64,000 nt of DNA, from assembly GCA_002633005.1 (NCBI GenBank), contig NMRA01000246.1, forward strand, positions 301,856 to 365,855, read 5' to 3'. Under the pieces are notes generated by a model, which ran no database searches, had not been told where the DNA came from, and saw only the letters and a list, made by a program, of their open reading frames with translations. Shown piece by piece: positions 33,901 to 41,871 of the stretch. The first letter of the stretch is position 1, and each line of letters begins with the position of its first letter. The translations under genes and the position numbers were made by a program. The DNA is from Phoronis australis (Eukaryota > Phoronida > Phoronidae).

Positions 33901-36900
33901 TTTGTGTGTAGGTTGACAGAACCAATACCTGTGAGGACAGGTCCGTTTGGTAGGAGACCTTAGTTAACACAAACTTGATTAAAAACACGACTAAATTTTC
34001 TGTTACGTGCACTGTAGCTTTACAGTCTCGTATTCTCTGTACTGTTTCCGATTATCAGGTGTACAGTTATGAGGCAAATTGCCCATTGACATGTGTCATC
34101 ACCGGGCTCACCAGTAAAATGTACATAGTAGAAACGAAAACAACTGTGACATCAGGTAGATAAGCGTACAGAGGGTGTGAATACGACATGCGATGGTAAG
34201 CCTACAGGCCGCTAGAGGAACAACGTGCGGTACTCTGTGAGCTGCACTCTCATCACATGTCTTTCACCTCTGATCAACTTAGACTCTTCAACCGTTTGAT
34301 GGGACATTTTCTGCATTGCGAATAGTGTCACCGTCTACTACATGTATGTCTTTCCTGTTCATTTTCCGGACATGCCGATGTTAGACTGAAATGGGTTTTT
34401 AATGGATCCATCCTGCATTTGACAATTACCCACATGAAGAGAGCCTGCCGTGTCCATTGTTCATGAAAATTATTACAAAAACACTCATCTAAGCGGCATG
34501 TAAATATCCATAAACAACGTTACATCTGGGCGGCCACTGGTCGCATGCAGTCTTCCCCGATTGGGGTTAATCATTGGTTTCATAACGAGGTTACATGGCC
34601 TTATGTTTTGATAGTAAGTAGACATCCAGTATAACCCTGTTAGATGACCTCTAACAATCTTTGTAATACGTTCATCAATCAGATAATTATTAGACATGCA
34701 GTTCTTACACAAGCTGTAATGGATTTAATCCTTGGTTTAGAGTCAACATGAGAGTCAATCCTAGAAATAAAGGACTTAACACGATTGTTAACTAAAGAGC
34801 GTAACCACTATTTACTAGAACTTCGTTTCATGCGTAGAGTTTTGACGTTAAATGCACTCCAATCAAATGATACTTGGTGCTCTCTCTTGAGGCAACTGGC
34901 CAAAACATTAATTTGTAACGTTCGGTGTAGGCCTAATCACTTTTGCCATGCAAACAAACATCAATACAGATTCAGGTATGTGAAAAATCATAGAACTCTA
35001 GCAGAAGCACAAATCCCACGTTCAGAATGGACATCGAAAAAGACACTTTCTCACTGACACAAATTGAAACGACCTATTCTAAGTAGCACTGGCATACTTC
35101 AAATAGCCTCTGACCATGTGCTTAGACTTGGCGGCATACAGATGTATGTGTCAGGAATAAAGCGACTGGATGTCTGTCGTCTTCCCGGAAATCGTAGCAC
35201 ATCCTCCACGTAAGAGTTGTCATTTCAATCCATGTATCCTAAAAGCCTATGAGTTCATCATCGTTTGGGATATATAATGATATGTTCTTTTGGTATTTTT
35301 AACTTAAACATATATTGAAGTGACAACGAATAACTGAATTGTATATGTACTCGTCTCTTTAATCCAACAGGTACAGGTGGCGAGGGCCTCTTGAAGCAAA
35401 CAACTTTACGAATAATGGGGGTTCACCAATGTAACAACACAAGGCGCTATAACGGAAGGATTTTAGGAAAGATGTTTTGTGCTGAGGACAGGGTTGGAAA
35501 AAGCGATGCGTGCCAAGTAAGTCTTCCGGTTTGTGAAATTTATCTGCGTTTCTAGATGTCTAGAAAAAATGTACGCCAAAGAATTCACAAAAACAACTGA
35601 ATCATACACATTATTGACGATCAATAGGCAGGTTTGACTCTAAAATCTTTCTTTTCGTTCTTGAGAAAACGGGAACTTCGAGAATCTTAGTTGTTAATAT
35701 CAGTGATAATAAACTGTTGTTTTTGTCATTACGCTGCGGTTCTTATCTGATTGTTATCTCCCTCTTTTTGTACTGCACGTTATTTCTTAAAGTAAACATC
35801 TTAAAAACGTGAGATTTTGTTATTGCATTTGCACATGCAAGTTTCCGTAGTGCTAATTTGTTACTTAGACAACATAAAATGCACAAGATCTTTGAAATTG
35901 GTCTCCTACAACGTAAAATATCTCAGAGATTTCGCTGTATTAATAATTTAACTTAACACATATTAAAATTTCAAGCCCTTAACAAAGGCAATAAATGCAT
36001 TGAAATTTAAAATGAAAAAGTGTCTCATCGGTTTGCACTTGATGCTCTTTGAATGTCAGAGTGGTTGATTGTGAAGTACATGTAATATTTTCTGTTCAAA
36101 TTTTGTAGCGACATCTATTGCAGAATAAGTAACACTGACACTTAAATCTGTGAATGTTTTTCATTATGTGCTTGCTATAGTATAGAACTATCAACCCCTT
36201 GACATGATTAAAATATGAAATAATCCTTATCTATCAAGGTTTTATTTTATCTACTTATCACTCAAACGATTCTCAAATTATCTTTAAACATATAAATGAC
36301 ATAAAAATAAACATCCAACAGCTGGAGAACTGAACTTTTCACGCATGGTAGGTGTCATTTTCTTTTGATATTTCGACTCAATTTTGGATGAAACATGTGA
36401 ATTAAAAACTGAAACCTTTCACCCGACTTTAATAAAAATTCATCTGCCGGTTTCGAGCTCGTGAACAAGAACTTCATCTATTTTTAGCCTGTCACTTAAC
36501 CATTGCGCCACGAAGGCAAAAGAAAGCAAATGGTCTAGTTGTTTTTTGTGATTTAACCATATATTTAATCACACCAAAAAGCAGTTGCAGATCAGAACTG
36601 TCTTAATTAAATTTTACTACACTTAAAATTTAAAAACACAGCTGTTTTTCAAGTTCTTACTTGGGCAAATTAAATTGATAAAAAAGTTATCAACAAATTT
36701 CAATATAATTTTGAACCAAATTCCCTTCAATGGTGATCTTGAAACGAATGACTATACTAGCCCAGTGTAAATAAATGGTAACATCACCCTGTACTAGTCA
36801 GTTTCGCAGATAAATTGATAAAATTAGAATTTAATATATCAATCGTAATCTGCGTAACATGAAACCATTAAGCTTTACATGTAATTCACTGTACAATGAA

Positions 36901-37161
36901 TGAAATAATAAAATCATTGTAATGATTTTCTGTTGTTTTACTGTCGATTTTTGTAGCTGTTATTCGTCTTTGTGTTCGTATGCATATTTATTCCAGGGCG
37001 ACAGTGGAGGTGGCTTTTTCTGCAAGGACCAAAACCACCAGTTCGTGCTTCGTGGAGTGACGTCATGGGGAGAGGGATGCGCAAGTCCAGATAAACCTGG
37101 GGTGTACACTGACGTTCATAAATACATGGATTGGATAACAGCAACAATAAGAGCAAATTGA
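21903..37161 (+). CDS. Gene 2: secreted SUEL-lectin/LDLa7/trypsin-like protease
   Basis: Eleven exons join in frame to 957 aa (2874 nt with stop). Order: signal peptide (about 1-21), SUEL/rhamnose-type lectin domain (about 28-114), LDLa 1 (about 117-152), LDLa 2 (about 160-196), Thr/Ser/Lys-rich stalk, LDLa 3 (272-306), second stalk, LDLa 4 (388-422), LDLa 5 (about 457-494), LDLa 6 (about 510-546), third stalk of about 100 residues, LDLa 7 (about 659-698), S1 protease from Ile717. Triad: His760, Asp810, Ser906. Asp900 gives trypsin specificity. Activation after the basic run RKR (714-716). The Ser motif reads GDSGGG, not GDSGGP. The stalks look like mucin-type O-glycosylation targets that hold the protease away from the lectin end. 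No membrane segment is seen. A role in binding glycans and cutting proteins outside the cell is inferred from domains, and no substrate can be named. Its catalytic domain is closest to gene 1. Confidence 0.92.
22529..22801 (+). CDS. Gene 2 exon 2: SUEL-type (rhamnose-binding) lectin domain
   Basis: A whole domain in one phase 1-1 exon. Diagnostic motifs: [18 protein letters not shown] near the start (family ANYGR position) and [17 protein letters not shown] at the end (family DPCxGTxKYLxVxYxC). Eight Cys (C-T, C-x-A, C-K, C-Q, C-E, C-P and two more) fit the family. The ANYGR motif is altered to ANWGG, so the Arg that helps bind rhamnose is missing and sugar specificity may differ. Confidence 0.88.
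22802..24160 (+). other. Gene 2 intron 2, left part
   Basis: No gene or repeat recognised before the 60-bp minisatellite. Confidence 0.55.
24165..24915. repeat. 60-bp minisatellite, about 12.5 units
   Basis: Unit starts ttgtcatgtaacctatt.tg and continues through tgt.ttccctgtcgatatta. Because 60 is a multiple of 3, both strands stay open: the minus frame of 287 codons and the plus frame of 203 codons are 20-residue repeats. Units alternate between ttatgtattcc and ttgtgtgttcc forms. 24421-24480 equals 24721-24780, and 24241-24300 equals 24601-24660, so blocks of five to six units were duplicated. Confidence 0.97.
25113..25223 (+). CDS. Gene 2 exon 3: LDLa module 1
   Basis: Phase 1-1 exon: [18 protein letters not shown], then [17 protein letters not shown]. 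Lys replaces Ser in the SDE motif, but the calcium cluster is otherwise kept. The donor (caaa|gtatga) is moderate. Confidence 0.9.
25224..26345 (+). other. Gene 2 intron 3
   Basis: Open frames on both strands (25849-26230) show no domain. Nothing else recognised. Confidence 0.5.
26346..26486 (+). CDS. Gene 2 exon 4: LDLa module 2
   Basis: Phase 1-1 exon: [20 protein letters not shown], then [11 protein letters not shown] with a complete calcium cluster. Ends at gtt g|gtaagt. Confidence 0.92.
26877..27764 (+). CDS. Gene 2 exon 5: Thr-rich stalks with LDLa 3, 4 and 5
   Basis: An unusually long exon of 888 nt, phase 1-1. It encodes a 72-residue Thr/Lys/Ser stalk, LDLa 3 (ending GDNSDEENC), a second stalk of about 81 residues, LDLa 4 (ending GDFSDESGC), a 34-residue linker and LDLa 5 (ending DDGVDETSC). 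Three modules on one exon, with stalks full of aca/acg codons, suggest growth by internal duplication or loss of introns. Confidence 0.95.
27765..29676 (+). other. Gene 2 intron 5
   Basis: About 1.9 kb with no recognised repeat. The start of the intron is open (read-through of exon 5). The minus frame 27771-28223 has no known domain. Confidence 0.5.
29677..29832 (+). CDS. Gene 2 exon 6: LDLa module 6
   Basis: Phase 1-1 exon. A short Thr-rich lead (ETTTTAATT) and an LDLa repeat with [16 protein letters not shown], then [16 protein letters not shown]. Asn replaces Asp before Gly, so calcium binding may be weaker. Confidence 0.9.
29833..30794 (+). other. Gene 2 intron 6
   Basis: A+T-rich, nothing recognised. 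Confidence 0.55.
30795..31247 (+). CDS. Gene 2 exon 7: long stalk and LDLa module 7
   Basis: Phase 1-1 exon of 453 nt. About 110 residues rich in Thr, Ser, Lys and Pro lead to [17 protein letters not shown] and [18 protein letters not shown]. The last LDLa sits directly before the protease propeptide. Confidence 0.93.
31248..31881 (+). other. Gene 2 intron 7
   Basis: Nothing recognised. Confidence 0.55.
31882..32077 (+). CDS. Gene 2 exon 8: activation site and His-loop
   Basis: Propeptide Cys703 ([11 protein letters not shown]), activation site [16 protein letters not shown] and LLTATHC with His760. Same length and phases (1 in, 2 out) as gene 1 exon 11, with strong similarity across the whole exon (for example AIPGSWPW and GHxCGATLI). 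Confidence 0.95.
32078..33220 (+). other. Gene 2 intron 8
   Basis: No gene. The motif agcgcagacgaagagctacg near 32711 recurs near 42484, hinting at a dispersed repeat too decayed to classify. Confidence 0.45.
33221..33492 (+). CDS. Gene 2 exon 9: Asp-loop
   Basis: Codes [25 protein letters not shown] with Asp810, VSPVCLP and [10 protein letters not shown]. Phase 2 in, 1 out, as in gene 1. Confidence 0.95.
33493..35370 (+). other. Gene 2 intron 9
   Basis: About 1.9 kb. The open frame 34785-35057 (90 codons) has no recognisable motif. Nothing else stands out. Confidence 0.45.
35371..35516 (+). CDS. Gene 2 exon 10: segment with Asp189
   Basis: Codes [23 protein letters not shown] and KSDACQ, with Asp900 at the specificity position. 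Ends phase 0 before the Ser exon. Confidence 0.93.
36445..36517 (-). mobile_element. tRNA-derived SINE head or tRNA pseudogene
   Basis: The minus strand shows a polymerase III box A (tggcgcaatggttaag, complement of 36500-36510 and neighbours) and, about 40 bp on, a box B-like gagctcgaaacc (36449-36458). The sequence between does not fold into a normal anticodon arm, so this is more likely a SINE or tRNA relic than a working tRNA. It lies in intron 10 of gene 2. Confidence 0.55.
36997..37161 (+). CDS. Gene 2 exon 11: Ser-loop (GDSGGG) and C terminus
   Basis: Begins GDSGGGFFC with catalytic Ser906, then [20 protein letters not shown] and a terminal helix (YMDWITATI), stop TGA. The Pro that nearly always follows GDSGG is Gly here. 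Trp215 and Gly216/226 are normal. Confidence 0.95.
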   Translation, partial: GDSGGGFFCKDQNHQFVLRGVTSWGEGCASPDKPGVYTDVHKYMDWITATIRAN

Positions 37162-37288
37162 TCAATTGAAATTGAAATGCCTTTGACTTCAAACCGGCCA
37201 ATTCTGAAAATGCTGTTTAACATACGTCTATTGTCTTATTATGGAAGCGTTGCTTTTTCTATAGGATGTGGCAACTTGCTTCTTCCAC

Positions 37289-37294
37289 AATAAA
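37289..37294 (+). terminator. Gene 2 polyadenylation signal AATAAA
   Basis: A canonical aataaa lies 128 bp past the stop codon, followed by a GT-rich stretch (gtgctcacggttatgcatgtatg) fitting a cleavage/polyadenylation site. Confidence 0.6.
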
Positions 37295-39477
37295 AAGCCT
37301 TTGGCACTTACATGACCAGTTTTTAACGTGCTCACGGTTATGCATGTATGTTAAGAAACTTTTACTTACTAATCGAAATGTTCCTGTACCTGAGCCAACT
37401 CTGGTGCAGCTGAAGGTGAAATCTCGTCGGGTAAGTCCCGATATTGCGAGAGTATTTTTGTGAATGTTTGTACGCAATTAACCACCGTTAACGAAGGACC
37501 AAATCTGGCTAAGGGATTGGAAACGACTTAAAAATTAGTTCTTGCGATTCATCACGGGTATTTCATGCGTGATGAGACCTAACATTACGGTTGAAGCTGC
37601 AAGTAGACCTCATGAAATTCATTTCAATGAGATCATTCTCCTTCTGTTACCATCGACTGAGGCGCAGTCAATGCACACATCCGCCATTTTTAGCTCACAA
37701 CTTTAGGGTTGGCAAACTCCAATAAAATCTGAAGACTTTTCTTGAGTCGTCCTTCGTTTCAATGTTTTTGTCAGGGTAAGGGATATTATGAGACACATTT
37801 TATGAGATTTTGAATGTTGTTTTTTAAGTAGCTAAACTGTATGAGATGGAACTCTAAACTAGTTTTTTTATTTTCAACTAAAAACAATGCTATCTCACTT
37901 TCCCAAATGAATAGACAAACGGTTTTTGCCAGCCATTTACATGTATACACGCGTGAGATGTGGCAGATATGACCATTTCGCTTACTGGCGGGGGTTTGCG
38001 TCCATCCGGAATACATCAGGCATTAAGATGTCCTCAAATTTTCCTTCAGAGGAGAACTTAATTTGTGAATGAGCCAACTTCTTCAAACACACAGTCAATC
38101 ACTTTGCAGTCTGAAAGATACCCGTGCCTTGTCATGTGACTGAAGGGGAAACAGAACAGTTCTCACATCGGTTTGCTTATTAGAACACACGTCAATGAAC
38201 TCGTCACCCTTTCTGACCTCTGTCAAAAAGTCTATGCAAAGGACGAGAAGTTTTGAGTTATTTCACATCGAAAGTCCTACAGATGAGCAAAGAAACTTTA
38301 TTCTCACTTGTATCTTTGACCCTTTCACTCGTACTGAAAAGCAAGATAGTTTATACCACCACTTCGTGCCCATGCTCGACTAAAGCCAACACTATGTAGA
38401 TTCTGAAAGCAAATTTCCTACCGATTCCAAAAATATGACCATTAACTGTTTCTAGCAAATCTGGCTTGTGTGAGGGCTACCTGAAGTCGCAGCCAGTTTC
38501 TCAGTCACTACTAAGCAATGCACAATTGCAACACAGAGGGAGCCACCATCTTGAAGAAGAGTGCAGGTACAGCCAAGCAAGTGGTCTTTTTCATCCTCGA
38601 CACAATCACAAATGCAAACAAAAGACAATCACTTAGCTTGCATGCAATAACTACCCAAAAATGCCTCCAAGCCTGACTTATCCCTACATTTTAATATTTT
38701 GGGAGTGCAAATTGGCCACAGCCGCATCCTAACTGTTCAATGCCACCGAAGTCACAAATGTCAGCGATGATACCAAAATGTGAAACAAAATTTATTGGCA
38801 TGCACTAAGTATGAGCTTAATGGGAAATACCAAGACCGCCGTCGGGCTGAGTTGGAGCAGGATTGGTGACCCAACTAATGTCTCATTAGGATAGCGGTGC
38901 TTGTGCCTTGCGACGGTCGTCCGGCATCTTTTTAACCTGGGATTGCCGGAACTGTTCATTGGCAACCTGTCAACCGGCTATTACCCCCCCCCCTTCAGCC
39001 CCCTATGGTGCACCGCTCATGTCTAAGATGGGAATATCTCTACACTATAAACTAAATAGGCCTATATTGTAGCAGTGCGCACGAAATTAGCAGCTTACGT
39101 GGTGGAGGTCCAGGAGGGAGTTGGCCCATAACAGCGGTGGTTGTTCTGTAGCTTTTATGTCCGTCTCTTTTATCTTCATTTTTATTTGGCATTTTTTCGA
39201 GCGAAGTCTTTTTGACAATGTAGTTCGTCGAGTCCCGCAATTTCTGCTGTCTCGCTTTGCTCGGTTCTGTCCCGTGGAGTTCTGGTTCAGTTGTGTTATG
39301 CAATAGTTCTGACATGCCCACATGTACATGTACAAGGTGGCCATGATCTAATTCCATTCAGTCCAAGACAACCCAGTCTTCAAAGACTCAGTTGTGTATT
39401 CTTTTAACAGTTTAGAACATGGTATAAACCAATCCTTACCAACGAATGACGTAGAAAGTGTTCTTCGGCAAACAATT
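37295..39477. other. Intergenic between convergent genes 2 and C1q
   Basis: No gene recognised. The overlapping frames at 39052-39357 (minus) and 39121-39306 (plus) are mirror images without a domain. A C-rich tract lies near 38983. Confidence 0.45.
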
Positions 39478-39524
39478 GCATTGTTGGTAGTGACGCATTG
39501 TTGGTAGTGACGCATTGTTGGTAG
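39478..39524 (+). repeat. 17-bp tandem repeat, 2.8 copies
   Basis: Perfect units of gcattgttggtagtgac. Confidence 0.95.
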
Positions 39525-39890
39525 GGATCACGAATTCTCTTCTTTCACAAGATAAAGCACTTTTACTAGTTGACAAAGCCTGTTTTTGATATACATTTGT
39601 ACGAGCTCTAAATAAGGTTTGAGATAACCTTACTATAAACATATATCGTTTTTTAACTTAAACTTTGTACTTCGATATCCCCAATATTATTGAGAGTAAT
39701 TGACATTTTCCTACAACCGAGGAATTGCATTTATTGAGAGGTTGTTCAGTTTGTTTTTAGAAATGCATAATTTTTGCTTTTCTAAAATCAGTTAACCTTG
39801 ATCTGCGTTTATATTTCAAAGTGACAAAAAATACAAATGTCACCACTATTTCATCGGTTTTGAAATGCTTTGCCGACGCTCAGTGTGATT

Positions 39891-39896
39891 TTTATT
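39891..39896 (-). terminator. Possible C1q gene polyadenylation signal
   Basis: AATAAA on the minus strand, about 234 bp past the C1q stop. It is the nearest canonical hexamer I see downstream. Confidence 0.35.
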
Positions 39897-40129
39897 GTTT
39901 CCAAAATATATTACATATACATGTACCTTCACGCTGTCAAAGATCAGTTCAGCGTAGTTCTTAGAGGCCACAACGATCGTATTGTGTATTGGTCGGTAAA
40001 AAGACTTATGTTTCAATGGTGGTATAAAGAGTTAGATTTTTCCATACTCAACTAAACACTGATTCTACAGTAAATGTTGGGTGCGTCACGCCAGTTATAC
40101 TGCACAACTTTTATCACGGATAGTCCTGC

Positions 40130-40414
40130 TTACCCAACACTTATGTTGATACCGTTATTCGACGACTTCTCTGGTATTTCTGCAAGCAGGTATCCCGTGA
40201 ACGTGTTATGATGTTCGTTTGCGTGGTTGTGGATAGCATGGCCTTTCTTCAACTTCAGAAATACATTGTCAAATTTCTCGAGCTGCAAAATGATGGAGTT
40301 TCCCCCCGTGCCCATGCTGTACGGCACTGCAGCGTAGGTAAAATATGTAATGGCCTTTGTATTGTGGTAAAGATCGAAGCCGCAAGCTTTGTTAACTTCA
40401 CTCATGCAGAAAGC
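40130..40414 (-). CDS. C1q gene exon 3: second half of C1q domain
   Basis: Acceptor ttccag, phase 0. Codes AFCMSEVNKACGFDLYHN, then SMGTGGNSIILQLEKFDNVF, NTFTGYLLAEIP and a short polar tail to TAA. Two Cys near the exon start could form a disulfide. Confidence 0.9.
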   Translation of the reverse strand, partial: AFCMSEVNKACGFDLYHNTKAITYFTYAAVPYSMGTGGNSIILQLEKFDNVFLKLKKGHAIHNHANEHHNTFTGYLLAEIPEKSSNNGINISVG

Positions 40415-41871
40415 CTGGAACGGTGAATTAAAAATCAATTAAAGGACACTAAAACTTAGTGAGACCAAAATGTAATACAGAGTGATTCTCCCGAAAAAGG
40501 ACCCAAACTTTCACTAAACATTTTTCCACTCGAGATCGGGGCCCGAAACTTTGCACAAACGTGCACAACTCTATTGCAAACCCACACTGTAGCACACTCT
40601 GCCCAAACATTTGTCCAAGTAATGACTAAAAATATTCCAAATAAACTTATGTTCAATATATTTCCAGGATGGTTTCAAATATGGCGGTGAATCGATCACC
40701 GAGGACGGACAAAATTTTGACTTGGAACAGCTGAGGATTCGGAAAATGTTGGTGAAAATATACCCTACGGTGCATCTGTTCATGGGCAACACCCCCTTCC
40801 TTTCCGACTAGTACATGTAGCTATGCTTTAAAGTTGCCTCAACCAACATCAACGAATAAGACGGTCAAATTTCAAATCAGTTTTTTCAAAACCAAACAAG
40901 CTCATTGATATTAGTACATGAATCCTTGCATTCCGTAAAAACAATCACTCCAAAATGCTGAAACATTTTCAAATAACTGCCACTTGCCCTAAAGTTTTTA
41001 AGGAAAAATGTCAAACCTTTGTAAAAACTCATAAATTATTGTGTACTCTCAATTCCAAACTATTCAAGACCATTCAAAATGGAAAAAGTTTGGTTTCCGC
41101 AACTTTTTAACTTTGTAGTACCTGGAAAAAGTATAGTCCTCTCACAGGTGCTCGAAATATGCCGGTTGTTCCACTGTATCCGTTGCCTTCGTTTGTTATA
41201 ACCTTTGGGAAAACAACCGTTAAATCGCTACTGGTTGCTTCAAGGTGGTTGATTGCTACAGCACTGAAAGCTACTACCTTTGGTGATACCATTGTACCGC
41301 TGCCGGAAACGCCTGGAAGAAATCCGAACTGATCAAGCCCGTTCGACATTGAGGTGTTGTTAGAAAAACATTTTGTATGTTAGTGACATTTTGAAGGCTT
41401 TAGCCGGGGAAAACTAACCACGTCTGTCACATCATCTACATCTGGGCGTCTAATACAGTGTAACTTGTATTGACTGTGTTAACTCAGACACCATTGTTCA
41501 GCTGTACCCTTGTAGATGTACATAACATACATTATACAAGTTGACTGCAAGGAGGATGCCTTGCAGTCAACTTGTATAATGTTGCAGCTCTAATCGTTAG
41601 AATTCATAACTGCTAAGATGTTATGTATATAAACTACATAGCTTTACTGGTGGATGATGGAAAATTTTAATAAATAGGCCAATGAGCACTCACGAACCAC
41701 GGTTTATGAGTTACTCTGAAAGAGACACATGCTCATGTAGGTCTATAGTGTAGGCCTATTCTGCGTGGATCCAAACAACTCACTTGAAACATCCTTTATC
41801 CCAGTGATTGCCGACTTGCTGGACTGAGCAGCAACGATTACCAGGAGTGCCTTGAGCAGAATCTTGTCCAT
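40130..41871 (-). CDS. Secreted C1q-domain protein
   Basis: Three exons on the minus strand join in frame to 187 aa: signal peptide (about 1-21, KILLKALLVIVAAQSSKS), a short linker without collagen repeats, and one C1q globular domain (about 40-175). C1q hallmarks: VVAFSAVAIN at the start, VVFPKVITNEGNGYSGTTG, FRAPVRGLYFF, then in the last exon ILQLEKFDNVFLKLKKG and the closing NTFTGYLL. C1q domains of this secreted, collagen-less type form trimers that bind carbohydrates or other ligands and are numerous in molluscs, lancelets and other invertebrates, often as immune recognition proteins. The gene lies tail-to-tail with gene 2 and just downstream of gene 3, in the same orientation as gene 3. 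Whether it works with those proteases is not shown by the sequence. Confidence 0.9.
41122..41312 (-). CDS. C1q gene exon 2: first half of C1q domain
   Basis: Phase 1 in, phase 0 out. The acceptor is tttcttccag. An ATG 37 bases upstream at 41349 gives a longer frame but would lack a signal peptide and run through the acceptor. The exon ends GLYFFQ at a gtacta donor. Confidence 0.9.
41529..41582. repeat. Perfect 24-bp inverted repeat with 6-nt loop
   Basis: Left arm acattatacaagttgactgc plus aagg, loop aggatg, right arm exactly complementary. A second, outer arm pair (tacataacat at 41519-41528 and atgttatgta at 41618-41627) flanks it. It lies in intron 1 of the C1q gene. Confidence 0.95.
41784..41871 (-). 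CDS. C1q gene exon 1: signal peptide
   Basis: ATG in context gaaaATGGAC. Codes MDKILLKALLVIVAAQSS followed by a short polar stretch, ending in phase 1 at tca a|gtgagt, which matches the acceptor of exon 2. Confidence 0.9.

Noticed and set aside
36445-36517. Functional tRNA gene
   Set aside because: Box A and B-like motifs are present but the anticodon arm and acceptor pairing are poor. A SINE or relic fits better.
39052-39357. Polar 101-codon minus-strand frame as a gene
   Set aside because: No domain, overlaps open frames in two other phases, and no exon signals.
41107-41349. ATG at 41349 as the start of the C1q protein
   Set aside because: It gives no signal peptide and runs through a good acceptor (ttcttccag). 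A phase-matched signal-peptide exon exists at 41784-41871.
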